This document shows, piece by piece, positions 33,266 through 42,307 of a stretch of 64,000 nucleotides of DNA; the first letter of the stretch is position 1, and the number at the start of each line of letters is the position of its first letter. The position numbers and the translations under genes are program-made. The DNA is from Cohnella zeiphila (GTDB taxonomy: Bacteria; Bacillota; Bacilli; Paenibacillales; Paenibacillaceae), in the NCBI RefSeq assembly GCF_014212055.1, contig NZ_JACJVO010000009.1, positions 496,001-560,000 of the forward strand. Reading direction: 5' to 3'. The notes under the pieces are model-generated. The model was not told the origin of the DNA, ran no database searches, and was given only the letters and a program-made list of their open reading frames with translations.

Positions 33266-34252
33266 ATGGAGATCGTGTTTTTGAATCGGTTCGAACGCGC
33301 GGCCGGACCGGCCGACGCCGAGCGGGGCCAGGTATTCATCGGAGAAGACCAAGGGATATGGACGGCGGGCTGGCATCGTTTGTCCGACGACGGGGAGAAA
33401 GCCGAGGAACCGTGGTTCGAAGGGACGAGCTGGGAAGAGCTGCTGGCCTCGTTCCGTTTCGGCATCGCGCGCAAGATGAGGGAAGGCTTCCGGCCGATGC
33501 TGGACGGCATGCTGGAAGAAGTGCCGTTCTGGGAGCGGCGGCCGCCGCTGCCTTCGATGCTGCAGTGCTACGCCGATCAGTTCGATGCCGAGAAGGAGCT
33601 GGCGCCGCTGCGCGCCTGGAGAAGAGCGAAGTCGGCCGAGGAGAAGCGTTCGGCATATCTTGTGGCGACGAACAGGGAGCTCCAGATGGTGGCCGTTTAC
33701 GTGCCGAAAACGGAAGAAGAGCTGAAGCAGATTCCGGGCTTCGGCAAGACGAAGGTCGAAAAGTATGGGAAAGAGCTGCTGCAGCTGGTGGGCGATCTGC
33801 CCCGCGAGCATGCGTTCCCGCTCGATTGGGTAGCGGCCGCGGTGGCGGACGAGACCTACAGCGACTGGGCTTTCCGTCAGAAGGAAGAGAGATTCGGCAA
33901 GCAGCAGTCCTTGGTCCAGGAGAAGAAGCGGCTGCTGAGCGGAATCCGGCAAGGCCGGTCGCTCGCCGAATTGGAGAAGGAGCTGAGCTTGACCCGCCGT
34001 CTGCTGATCGAGCGCGTCGACCGGCTGGACGAGGAAGGCTACGACGTGCTACCGCTCGTCGAACGGGAGTTGTCGGAACTGCCGCCGGAGGAAGTGCTTG
34101 AGGCCGAGCAGGCGATGAATGAGATCGGCGATCAATTTCTGAAGCCGCTTTACCAGCGTCTATACGCCGCAAGCGGAGAGACGGAGCGTTCCTACGAGAA
34201 ATTGCGAATGCTGCGCATTCGCTTCCGCCGCGCGGGCAAATCGGCGGTATAG
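33266..34252 (+). CDS. HRDC domain protein
   Basis: Protein of 328 aa with a central HRDC domain (~115-185: LRAWRRAKSAEEKRSAYLVA..., IPGFGKTKVEKYGKELL), the nucleic-acid-binding module found at the ends of RecQ helicases and RNase D. No helicase or nuclease motif is present. The C-terminal part has a helix-turn-helix-like segment (SLAELEKELSLTRRLLIERVDRL). It may be an accessory DNA-repair protein. ATG behind GAGGAGGAG. A promoter and a terminator-like hairpin lie upstream. Confidence 0.8.
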   Translation: MEIVFLNRFERAAGPADAERGQVFIGEDQGIWTAGWHRLSDDGEKAEEPWFEGTSWEELLASFRFGIARKMREGFRPMLDGMLEEVPFWERRPPLPSMLQCYADQFDAEKELAPLRAWRRAKSAEEKRSAYLVATNRELQMVAVYVPKTEEELKQIPGFGKTKVEKYGKELLQLVGDLPREHAFPLDWVAAAVADETYSDWAFRQKEERFGKQQSLVQEKKRLLSGIRQGRSLAELEKELSLTRRLLIERVDRLDEEGYDVLPLVERELSELPPEEVLEAEQAMNEIGDQFLKPLYQRLYAASGETERSYEKLRMLRIRFRRAGKSAV

Positions 34253-34374
34253 CCTTCCATTCCGGCCGAAATCTCGCCACAGCGTCCCCGGCCGGCCTTC
34301 CGGCCGGGGAACGCCGCATGATATGATGCCAATTGTGCGAAACAACGGCATTGCGGGGAAGGCGGCTGGCATCG

Positions 34375-35766
34375 GTGCGGAAGGACAGGAAGATGTCGAT
34401 CGGAGCGCTGGCGTGGCCGGTCATGATCGAGATGTTTTTACAGTTCGCGATCGGCAGGTCCGATACGTTGATGGTCAGCCGGATTTCCGACGACGCGGTG
34501 GCGGTCGTCGGTTTTTCCAACCAATTTTTCAACGCCGTCATGGTGCTGTTCATGCTCGTCTCGAGCGGTGCCGGCATTCTGATCGCTCAGCGGTTGGGAG
34601 CAGGCATGGTTCGCGATGCCCGCGTGCTCGGGACGATGGCGATCGTCCTCACCGGCGGCATCGGTCTCGCCGTCAGCCTGACCGTGCTGCTGGGGGCGGG
34701 CTGGTTCGCCGACATCCTTCAGGTTCCCCGCGAAATCCAGCCGATGGCCGCCCAATATATGAGCATCGTCGGCGGAGGGATGATCTTTACCGCCCTCGGA
34801 ACCGCGTTCAGCACTTGCATTCGCAACACGGGCGACACGCGTTCGCCGATGCTTATCGCGTTCGGGATGAACATCGTCCATATGATATTGAACGGCCTGT
34901 TTATATTCGGCGCGCTTGGATTTCCCAAGTGGGGACTGTTCGGCGTCGCGCTGTCGACCTTGTTCGTCCGCCTTGCTTCCGCCGTTCTTCTGCTGCATTT
35001 GTTCCGCCGGGCGTTCGGAGGCAAGATCGCCTGGCGGGAATTCCCGCATTTCGAGCCGAAGCTGCTGAAGGAGATTTTCCGAATCGGCTGGCCGCTCAGC
35101 GTCAACGGCGCTTCGTGGACGTTCTCGCAGCTGGCGATCTTCAGCATCATCGGGCTGATGGGGGCGCAGTCGCTTGCCGCGCGTACTTATATGAACTCGA
35201 TGGAGTCGTTCGCCTTTACGATCGGCTGGTCGATCGCGCTGGCCGTGCAGATTCTCGTCGCCTATCAATTCGGGTCGGGGAAGCTCAAGGAGGCCTACTT
35301 CAGCTGCTACCGGGCGCTTTGGCTCGGCGAGCTGCTCGTGCTGGTCAACACGGGGCTCATCCTTCTGTTCCGCAGGCAGGTCATTTCCTTTTTCACGGGA
35401 GATCCGTGGATCGTGGACATGGCGATCTCGCTGCTGTGGCTGAATCTCGCGCTGCAGCCGGGGAAGATGCTGAATATGGCGATCGGGCAGTCGCTGAACG
35501 CGATCGGGGACAGCCGGTTTATGATGTCGCTCTCGCTTCCCAGCCAATGGATTGTATCGGTCGGTCTGAGCTATACGCTCGGAGTACGGATGGGATGGGG
35601 ACTGTACGGGGTGTATGCCGGCATGATTCTGGACGAGTGGCTGCGCGGCGTCATTCTGCTGTACCGCTGGCGCAGGCATCGCCGCAAAGGCTTGTTCGCG
35701 TCCGTCTTCGGCAAGAAACCGCCCGCACCGGTCTCCGCTCCCGCGGCCGGAGCCGGGTTGCGGTGA
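34375..35766 (+). CDS. MATE-family efflux transporter
   Basis: Twelve-helix multidrug/toxin exporter of the MATE family, ~463 aa from GTG 34375; ATG 34393 (MSIGALAWPVMIE) is an equally possible start with AAGGACAGGAAG upstream. Typical first-helix signature SDTLMVSRISDDAVAVVG and the repeated half (FRIGWPLSVNGASWTFSQLAIFS) are visible. It would expel cationic compounds with H+ or Na+. A longer TTG start at 34333 has no ribosome site. A Pro/Ala-rich tail follows the last helix. Confidence 0.88.
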   Translation: MRKDRKMSIGALAWPVMIEMFLQFAIGRSDTLMVSRISDDAVAVVGFSNQFFNAVMVLFMLVSSGAGILIAQRLGAGMVRDARVLGTMAIVLTGGIGLAVSLTVLLGAGWFADILQVPREIQPMAAQYMSIVGGGMIFTALGTAFSTCIRNTGDTRSPMLIAFGMNIVHMILNGLFIFGALGFPKWGLFGVALSTLFVRLASAVLLLHLFRRAFGGKIAWREFPHFEPKLLKEIFRIGWPLSVNGASWTFSQLAIFSIIGLMGAQSLAARTYMNSMESFAFTIGWSIALAVQILVAYQFGSGKLKEAYFSCYRALWLGELLVLVNTGLILLFRRQVISFFTGDPWIVDMAISLLWLNLALQPGKMLNMAIGQSLNAIGDSRFMMSLSLPSQWIVSVGLSYTLGVRMGWGLYGVYAGMILDEWLRGVILLYRWRRHRRKGLFASVFGKKPPAPVSAPAAGAGLR

Positions 35767-35831
35767 CGCGGTCGGGCGGCTTCTCCGCCTCAATGATCGA
35801 AAACGCCAGTTATCCGCCGAGGGGGTATCCA

Positions 35832-36767
35832 TCACAGCCAATCTTTCTTGCGGAAGAAATAAAACATGCCCAAACCGAGAAAAGCCATGATGCACAGAAG
35901 AACGATCGATCCGGCGCGGTCGTGCATGCCGGGAATATAGTCGAAGTTCATGCCGTATACGCCCGTTATGAACGTGAGCGGCATGAAGATCGTCGTAAGC
36001 GCCGTAAAGACGCGCATGATCTCGTTCGCGCGATTGGCGACGCTCGATTGATAAGCTTCGCGCAAGTTGCCCATCAAGTCGCGGTACGTCTCAAACGTTT
36101 CGTAGATCTTGACCGCGTTCTCGTGAATGTCTCCGAAGTACTTCTGCAGTTGAACGTCGAACAGCTTAAGCTCCTTCTTGTTCAAAGCGCCGATGACGTC
36201 GCGCTGCGGGCCGAGCACCTTTTTAAGCCACAGGATTTCGCTTCGCAAACCGATGATCTCGGTCAAATGAGATTTCTTCGTATGCATCAGAATGTCTTCC
36301 TCGAGACCTTCGATGCGCGCCTCGATCCGGTCGCCGACGACGAAATAGTTGTCGACGACGAGGTCGACCAGATGATACAGCATCCGGTCCGGCCTGCTGA
36401 CTTCTTCCTCCCACAGGATCGGCTTGATTGCCCTCAGCTCGTTGATCTTTTGCTTCGTGACCGTAATCAGGTAATGCCGGCCGAGGAACATGTTGAGCGC
36501 CCGCAGGAAAATCTCTTCGTCGTCGAACCGAATGCTGTTGATGACGATAAAATAATGGCTTTCGTACACTTCGAGCTTGGGACGCTGCTCTTCTTCGGTC
36601 ATGCAATCCTCGACCGCCAGATCGTGGATGCCGAACAAGGGCTGCAGCTCCAGCAAATCGTCGATATCGGCGTCGATCCAATAGAAGCCGTCGTCCGGCG
36701 GAATCAGCGCTTCCGTAATGTCGTCGACCATCGTAAAAATTCCGTTTTTTACCAACCGGATTTTCAC
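35832..36767 (-). CDS. corA: CorA-type magnesium/divalent cation channel
   Basis: CorA channel, 311 aa from the GTG at 36767. The large cytoplasmic domain with long helices leads to two C-terminal membrane helices, and the signature YGMNF ends the first. Start: AAAGGAGCGG lies nine bases before GTG (MKIRLVKNG); the ATG at 36797 would put that site inside the coding region. A ~200-base structured leader and a good promoter precede it. Mg2+ is the likely substrate; Co2+ or Ni2+ transport is possible in this family. Confidence 0.93.
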   Translation of the reverse strand: MKIRLVKNGIFTMVDDITEALIPPDDGFYWIDADIDDLLELQPLFGIHDLAVEDCMTEEEQRPKLEVYESHYFIVINSIRFDDEEIFLRALNMFLGRHYLITVTKQKINELRAIKPILWEEEVSRPDRMLYHLVDLVVDNYFVVGDRIEARIEGLEEDILMHTKKSHLTEIIGLRSEILWLKKVLGPQRDVIGALNKKELKLFDVQLQKYFGDIHENAVKIYETFETYRDLMGNLREAYQSSVANRANEIMRVFTALTTIFMPLTFITGVYGMNFDYIPGMHDRAGSIVLLCIMAFLGLGMFYFFRKKDWL

Positions 36768-37009
36768 CGGAATCCGCTCCTTTGCATGTCTGATCATGCA
36801 GGGCGATATTCCGCGCGAGAAGGGACGTCAGACGGCGGAGCCGGTCCGCGTCGTCCCTATGACGGCGCAAAGTCGTCCTGCTTGGATGTTTGTCAAGCTG
36901 CGACTCGGGCCAGGATGATCTCCTTCCATGGCCGGCTCCCCCCTTTGTTCCCATGTTTTCATCGTTTGCAATTCGTGATAAGTATAATCTTCCGCTAGGT
37001 CCCTTTCAA
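36768..37009 (-). promoter_or_regulatory. corA promoter and structured leader of unknown class
   Basis: On the minus strand TTGAAA (37009-37004) and TATACT (36986-36981) are 17 bases apart. The ~205-base leader that follows can form three stems: GGCCA/TGGCC (36929-36933 with 36908-36912), AGTCG...GCTTG/CAAGC...CGACT (36871-36905), and AGGGACG/CGTCCCT (36852-36858 with 36821-36827). It does not show the conserved M-box core. It may hold a metal- or nucleotide-responsive control element; unproved. Confidence 0.5.
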
Positions 37010-37068
37010 GGACAATTTGACCGCGGACGGGCTGCTTGACTCCCGCGGATCGTTCGGGAACAATCCGC

Positions 37069-37097
37069 TTGACGGTAGGCCTTTTTTGCAGTAAATT
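37069..37097 (+). promoter_or_regulatory. Promoter of the metA operon
   Basis: TTGACG (37069-37074), 17-base spacer, TAAATT (37092-37097), upstream of the SAM riboswitch. Confidence 0.75.
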
Positions 37098-37140
37098 AGG
37101 GATAGTTTTCGGCATGACTACAATTGAAGAGGTTTTGCCA

Positions 37141-37318
37141 TCTTATCAAGAGCAGGCGGAGGGACTAGCCCGATGAAGCCCGGCAACCGGCGGCGTATTG
37201 CGACGCACGGTGCTAATTCTTGCAGGAATCGCGGAGATCCGCGTTTCCGGGAGATGAGAGAGGCGCACTCGTATCCGTTCTGACGATGACCCTTTCTCAT
37301 TTATGCGAAAGGGTCTTT
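37141..37318 (+). promoter_or_regulatory. SAM-I (S-box) riboswitch with terminator
   Basis: The S-box core is clear: TCTTATCAAGAG, GGCGGAGGGAC, GATGAAGCCCGGCAACC and GGTGCTAAT. P1 is TCTTATC (37141-37147) with GATGAGA (37253-37259). The terminator is GACCCTTTC (37288-37296) with GAAAGGGTC (37307-37315) plus TTTT. ATGAGA of P1 can instead pair with TCTCAT (37295-37300), giving the antiterminator. High SAM should therefore stop transcription before metA. Confidence 0.97.
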
Positions 37319-37363
37319 TCATGTTCCGTCGCGAAGTTGAAATCTACGAAGGAGGGATCGGAA

Positions 37364-38281
37364 ATGCCGATCAAAGTGCCCGATCACTTGCCCGCCAAGG
37401 AAATCTTGGCCTCGGAGAACATTTTCGTCATGGACGAAAGCGTCGCATACCATCAGGATATTCGGCCGCTGCGCATTGCGATCTTAAATTTAATGCCGAC
37501 GAAGGAGACGACGGAGACGCAGCTTCTCCGGCTGATCGGCAACACGCCGCTCCAAGTGGAGATCGTGCTGCTGCATCCTAAGACGCACACGTCCAAGAAC
37601 ACGTCCGCCGAACATCTCGCGTCCTTCTACCAGACGTTCGACGACATCGCCGATCAGCGTTACGACGGCATGATCATCACGGGAGCGCCGGTCGAGCAGA
37701 TGCCGTTCGAGGACGTGAACTATTGGGAGGAGCTCAAGGACATTATGGACTGGAGCGCCCGGCGCGTCACTTCGACGTTCCATATTTGTTGGGGAGCCCA
37801 GGCAGGTCTGTACCACCACTTCGGCATTCCGAAAGTGGATCTGGACAACAAGCTGTTCGGAGTATTTCCCCATACCTTATCCAAGCGAAACGTTCCGCTG
37901 CTGCGCGGCTTCGACGAAATGTTCTACGTGCCGCAATCGCGCCATACCGGCGTGAACCGGGAGGATATCGCGAAGACGCCGGAGCTGGAGATTTGGTCCG
38001 AATCCGATGAGGCGGGCGTCTATATCGCGGCGACTTCGGACGGCCGCCAGATCTTCGTAACCGGGCATTCGGAGTACGATCCCCATACGCTTAAATGGGA
38101 GTATGACCGGGACAAAGCGAAAGGACTTAGGATCGATGTTCCTAGGAATTATTTCCCGAGCAATGATCCGACGAGACAACCGCTGTCCACCTGGCGGGCG
38201 CACGCCAATCTGCTGTTCTCGAACTGGCTGAACTACTACGTTTACCAGCAGACGCCTTACGATCTCGGCGCGGGAATTTAA
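37364..38281 (+). CDS. metA: Homoserine O-acyltransferase (likely O-acetyltransferase)
   Basis: MetA family enzyme, 305 aa, first step of methionine synthesis from homoserine. The catalytic Cys142 lies in [18 protein letters not shown]; the His/Glu pair is in GHSEYDP. Residue 111 is Glu ([10 protein letters not shown]), the residue linked in Bacillus MetA to use of acetyl-CoA instead of succinyl-CoA, so O-acetylhomoserine is the likely product. ATG behind GAAGGAGGG; longer frames run into the riboswitch. Under SAM control with metI and metC. Confidence 0.96.
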   Translation: MPIKVPDHLPAKEILASENIFVMDESVAYHQDIRPLRIAILNLMPTKETTETQLLRLIGNTPLQVEIVLLHPKTHTSKNTSAEHLASFYQTFDDIADQRYDGMIITGAPVEQMPFEDVNYWEELKDIMDWSARRVTSTFHICWGAQAGLYHHFGIPKVDLDNKLFGVFPHTLSKRNVPLLRGFDEMFYVPQSRHTGVNREDIAKTPELEIWSESDEAGVYIAATSDGRQIFVTGHSEYDPHTLKWEYDRDKAKGLRIDVPRNYFPSNDPTRQPLSTWRAHANLLFSNWLNYYVYQQTPYDLGAGI

Positions 38282-38386
38282 TGCCATAAAATAATTGGGG
38301 GCAATGCCTTCCCAAACGCCGGGAGTTCGCCGGTCTCATCACCGCCGGTCCAATCTAAGACCAAGTTCATAGGAGGAGTCATACGC

Positions 38387-39547
38387 ATGCAATTGGAGAG
38401 CCGTTTGGCCCAAATCGGGTCCCAGGAGGATCCTGCTACGGGAGCGGTCAGCTACCCGATCTATCAAGCGACGGCATTCCGTCACCCCCGCCTCGGTCAG
38501 AGCACCGGGTTCGACTATGCGCGGACAAAGAGCCCGACGCGTTCCGTGCTCGAAGCGGCGGCAGCCGACCTGGAGAGCGGCGACGCCGGGTTCGCCTGCA
38601 GCTCCGGCATGGCTGCGCTCACGACGATCTTCGCGTTGTTCTGCCAGGGCGACCACCTGATCGTCTCGCTTGACCTGTACGGGGGAACGTACCGCCTGCT
38701 GGAGCAAATTTTGTCCCGGTACGGCATCTCCGCTTCCTATGTAGATACGAACGATATGGACGGGCTGGAGTCGCTCTGTACGGAGAAGACGAAAGCGGTG
38801 CTGATCGAGACGCCGACCAACCCGCTCATGATGATTACCGATCTGGAGAAGGTGTCGGCATGGGCGAAGCGCCATAACCTGCTCACGATCGTCGACAATA
38901 CGCTGCTGACGCCGTTCCTGCAACGCCCGTTGGAGCTCGGAGCGGATATCGTCATTCATAGCGCGACGAAATATTTGGGCGGCCATAACGACGTGCTGGC
39001 CGGACTGATCGTAACGAAGGGCGAAGAATTGTCCCGGAAAATGGGCGTCCTTCACAACTCGCTCGGAGCCGTGCTCGGACCGCAGGATTCATGGCTGCTC
39101 ATGCGCGGAATGAAGACGCTGGCGCTCCGGATGGAACGACACCAGGCGAACGCCCAACGCATCGCCGAATGGCTGCATGAGCATCCGGCCGTGGAAGACG
39201 TCTACCATCCCGGCTTGCCTCACCACCCCGGCCATGACGTTCAGAAGCGCCAGTCGTCGGGCAATACCGGCATCTTCTCGTTCCGGATGAAGGACGCCCG
39301 GACGGTCGAGCCGATCCTGCGCCACTTGAAGCTGATCGCGTTCGCGGAAAGCCTCGGCGGAGTCGAATCGCTGCTGACGTATCCGGCCGTACAGACCCAC
39401 GCCGACATTCCGGCGGAGATTCGCCGTAAAGTCGGCGTGGACGACCGCCTGCTGCGGTTCTCGGTCGGGATCGAGCATGTCGACGATTTGATCGCGGACC
39501 TCGGCGGCGCGATCGAGGCGGCGCTCCAAGAGATCGGGGAGGCGTAA
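38387..39547 (+). CDS. metI: Cystathionine gamma-synthase / O-acetylhomoserine thiolyase
   Basis: Cys/Met-metabolism PLP enzyme, 386 aa. PLP lysine in HSATKYLGGHNDVLAG; SSGMAALTT and the YGGTYR loop are intact. By its order with metC this is MetI, which joins O-acetylhomoserine with cysteine (or sulfide). ATG behind ATAGGAGGAG. The 105-base gap after metA shows no terminator; next gene is 3 bases away. Confidence 0.93.
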   Translation: MQLESRLAQIGSQEDPATGAVSYPIYQATAFRHPRLGQSTGFDYARTKSPTRSVLEAAAADLESGDAGFACSSGMAALTTIFALFCQGDHLIVSLDLYGGTYRLLEQILSRYGISASYVDTNDMDGLESLCTEKTKAVLIETPTNPLMMITDLEKVSAWAKRHNLLTIVDNTLLTPFLQRPLELGADIVIHSATKYLGGHNDVLAGLIVTKGEELSRKMGVLHNSLGAVLGPQDSWLLMRGMKTLALRMERHQANAQRIAEWLHEHPAVEDVYHPGLPHHPGHDVQKRQSSGNTGIFSFRMKDARTVEPILRHLKLIAFAESLGGVESLLTYPAVQTHADIPAEIRRKVGVDDRLLRFSVGIEHVDDLIADLGGAIEAALQEIGEA

Positions 39548-39550
39548 ACA

Positions 39551-40711
39551 ATGGATCCGAAAGAAATAAACGATAAGCAGTTCGCGACGAAGCTCATTCA
39601 CTTCGGCCAGGAGATCGACCGGACGACCGGCGCGTCGAGCGTCCCGATCTTCCAGGCGTCGACTTTTCACCACTTCGATCTGGACAACCCCCCCGCCCAC
39701 GACTACAGCCGCTCGGGCAATCCGACGCGGGAAGCGCTCGAGTCTTACATCGCGCTGCTTGAGGGCGGAACCCGCGGCTTCGCGTTCGCCTCGGGCATGG
39801 CGGCGATCTCGACGGCGTTCCTGCTGCTCTCCGCAGGCGATCACGTCATCGTGACGGAGGATGTCTATGGCGGCACGTACCGGCTGCTGACGACGGTGCT
39901 GAATCGGCTGCAGATCGATTCGACATTCGTGGATATGACGGATTTCGACCAGGTGAGAGCGGCGCTTCAACCGAATACGAAGGCGGTCTTCATGGAGACG
40001 CCGTCCAACCCGACGCTGAAAATTACCGATATCGGTCTCGTAACGTCCTGGGCGAAAGAACGAGGACTTCTGACGATGCTGGACAATACGTTCATGACGC
40101 CGCTGCGTCAGCGGCCGATCGAGCTGGGCGTCGACGTCGTCATCCACAGCGCGACCAAGTTCCTCAGCGGCCACAGCGACGTCCTCGCAGGACTTATCGT
40201 TACGAAGGACGACTCGCTCGGGCGTCGCGTCAAACAGCTTCAGAACGGCCTCGGCACGGTGCTCAGCGCGCAGGAAAGCTGGCTTTTGATGCGCGGCATG
40301 AAGACGCTCCAAGTGCGGATGGAAGCGAGCGAGCGGGGAGCCGCTCAATTGGCGGAATGGCTGGATGCCCACCCGGGCATCGAGCGCGTCTTTTATCCGG
40401 GCCTCGCGGCGCATCCGGGCCGGGACGTTCACGCGAAGCAGTCGACCAGCTTCGGCGCGGTCATTTCGTTCGATGCAGGCAGCGGCGAGCGGGCGCGACG
40501 GTTGATGAGCCGCGTCAAGCTGCCGATCGTTGCCGTCAGCTTGGGAGCGGTGGAGAGCATCCTGTCCTATCCGGCAATGATGTCTCATGCCGCCATGCCC
40601 CGGGACGTTCGTCTGGCGCGCGGCATCACGGACGGACTCGTCCGGTATTCGGTAGGTCTGGAGGCCCCCGAGGACCTGATTCGGGACTTGGAGCAAGCGT
40701 TGGAAGAATAG
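39551..40711 (+). CDS. metC: Cystathionine beta-lyase
   Basis: PLP enzyme of the same superfamily, 386 aa, cleaving cystathionine to homocysteine. PLP lysine in HSATKFLSGHSDVLAG, with YSRSGNPTREALE and FASGMAAIST. It starts 3 bases after metI behind GGGGAGG, and completes the route from homoserine to homocysteine in this operon. Members of the family are hard to tell apart by sequence; the order metI-metC matches Bacillus. Confidence 0.9.
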   Translation: MDPKEINDKQFATKLIHFGQEIDRTTGASSVPIFQASTFHHFDLDNPPAHDYSRSGNPTREALESYIALLEGGTRGFAFASGMAAISTAFLLLSAGDHVIVTEDVYGGTYRLLTTVLNRLQIDSTFVDMTDFDQVRAALQPNTKAVFMETPSNPTLKITDIGLVTSWAKERGLLTMLDNTFMTPLRQRPIELGVDVVIHSATKFLSGHSDVLAGLIVTKDDSLGRRVKQLQNGLGTVLSAQESWLLMRGMKTLQVRMEASERGAAQLAEWLDAHPGIERVFYPGLAAHPGRDVHAKQSTSFGAVISFDAGSGERARRLMSRVKLPIVAVSLGAVESILSYPAMMSHAAMPRDVRLARGITDGLVRYSVGLEAPEDLIRDLEQALEE

Positions 40712-40843
40712 CGACGAAAGGCCTGAGACGGCTAGTTCTGACGAACGATATATGAGGGCGGGCGCGGCATGTCCGTATTCACCGCCCCTTTGTTCGTGTT
40801 ACAATAATCGCAAACGTTTTCAGGACAAGGTGGTTGATCGGAT

Positions 40844-42217
40844 GTGAGCGTGCGCAAGTGGATCGACCATATCTTATTCGGTGCCAAGCTGCTGAGGAGC
40901 AACCGTTCGCTCAAATATTTCCCGCCGGATTTTACGGTTCGCCGCCCGCTGCACACTTTGCTGGACCGGCACTCCCGGCGGGGAGACGAGATTTACCTAG
41001 CCTTGTTCCGGTTGGAATGTCCGGATTCGCTCCTGGAAGTCTGGCCCGACCTGCTGCCGGCGCTTCGCGAGGACATCCGGCGGCAGCTCCGCCTGCTCGC
41101 TTCGGGCCAGTGGGAGGACGACGAGCTGATCGGCATGGATCAGATCGCGCCTCAGGAGTTTATCGTGCTGGTGAAAGGGGATCCCTCGGACGGAGAGGAA
41201 TGGCTCCCGGACGCGCTTCGCCGGAAGTTCGATCAGCTCAGGCGCGGGCTTGAGCTGGAGCTGTCGGCGGGCGAAGCGAATTATCGCCGGCTGCTCCGTT
41301 TGACCGGCACTTACGTGCCCATGCGCAGCGTTCCGATCTCGAACGGCGGCGCTTCCGCGGATCGCCTCGAGGAAGCCTGCCGATTCGCCCTGGCGCTGGC
41401 GACCCGTCAGTTGACGCCTCAGACGCTGGCCGCCCGGCGCCAGCTGGACCGGATCCTGCGGGAGTGCGACATCTCCGTCCTGGCCCAGCCGATCATGGAC
41501 TTGCGCAGCGGCGATATTTTCGGCTGGGAGATTCTGACGCGCGGACCGGCGGCAAGCGTCTTCCATCTGCCGGAAGAGCTGTTCCGCTTCGCGTCCCAAA
41601 GCAACCAGCTATGCAAGCTGGAGTTCCTGATCGTGAAGACGGCGCTGGAGGAGATCGCGGCGCGCCAAGTCCGCGAGCCGGTCTTCCTGAACGTGACGGC
41701 CGTAACGCTCGGACATCCGCAATTTCTGGACCATGTTCTGGAGTGTCTGAAAGAGCATCCTTCGCTGCGGCCGGCCCAGATCGTGTTCGAAATTACGGAA
41801 CGCCACGAGGTGAAAGATTTCGTCGAGATGGCGGAGGTGCTAGGCCGCTTCCGCCGGCACGGATTCCGCTTCGCGGTCGACGACATGGGCGCGGGCTATT
41901 CCAGCCTTCAATGGATCGGCGAGCTGTCCCCGGAGCTGATCAAGATCGACCGTTCCGTTATCCAATACGTCGATCGGATCGCGGTCAAGATGAGCCTGCT
42001 GCGCGCCATCGTCACCGCGGCGCGGGAGATGAGCTGCGAAGTCGTCGCCGAAGGGGTCGAACGCGAGGAGGAGGCCGACGTGCTGTTCCGGCTCAACGTA
42101 GGCATGGGGCAAGGCTATTACTTCGCCAGGCCGAACGCTCTGCCGCGAGAGACCGATCGGGAAATTTACAAAATGATGAAAGAGTTGATTCAGCACCGCC
42201 GTCAAGCCGCCTCTTAA
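40844..42217 (+). CDS. EAL-domain cyclic-di-GMP phosphodiesterase
   Basis: Protein of 457 aa. The last ~250 residues are an EAL domain; the signature is EIL (GWEILTRG, Glu near 229), but the metal and catalytic residues appear kept: Asn in FLNVTA, Glu in FEITERHE, Asp-Asp in VDDMGAGYSSL, Lys in LIKIDRS, Glu in AEGVE and Gln in GQGYYFARP. So it probably hydrolyses c-di-GMP. The N-terminal ~190 residues look like a degenerate GGDEF/PAS-type module. GTG start behind AAGGTGG. A GGDEF protein lies close by on the other strand. Confidence 0.88.
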   Translation: MSVRKWIDHILFGAKLLRSNRSLKYFPPDFTVRRPLHTLLDRHSRRGDEIYLALFRLECPDSLLEVWPDLLPALREDIRRQLRLLASGQWEDDELIGMDQIAPQEFIVLVKGDPSDGEEWLPDALRRKFDQLRRGLELELSAGEANYRRLLRLTGTYVPMRSVPISNGGASADRLEEACRFALALATRQLTPQTLAARRQLDRILRECDISVLAQPIMDLRSGDIFGWEILTRGPAASVFHLPEELFRFASQSNQLCKLEFLIVKTALEEIAARQVREPVFLNVTAVTLGHPQFLDHVLECLKEHPSLRPAQIVFEITERHEVKDFVEMAEVLGRFRRHGFRFAVDDMGAGYSSLQWIGELSPELIKIDRSVIQYVDRIAVKMSLLRAIVTAAREMSCEVVAEGVEREEEADVLFRLNVGMGQGYYFARPNALPRETDREIYKMMKELIQHRRQAAS

Positions 42218-42237
42218 GGTGGCTGCGGCGGTTTCTT
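42204..42237 (+). terminator. Terminator at end of EAL gene
   Basis: AAGCCGCC with GGCGGTTT around the stop codon, then TTTCTTTG. Confidence 0.6.
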
Positions 42238-42307
42238 TGTGCTAGGATAAAGAAGTGAGGTATACCTAGACAGACATTCGTTTTACTCGGGAGAGGAGAG
42301 TGCGGGA

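Noticed and set aside
36768..36975. M-box (Mg2+) riboswitch before corA
   Set aside because: The conserved M-box core sequences could not be found; only generic stems are seen, so it is left as an unassigned leader.
40732..40956. 74-codon minus-strand frame between metC and the EAL gene
   Set aside because: It overlaps the start of the EAL gene and has no homology or ribosome site that I can see.
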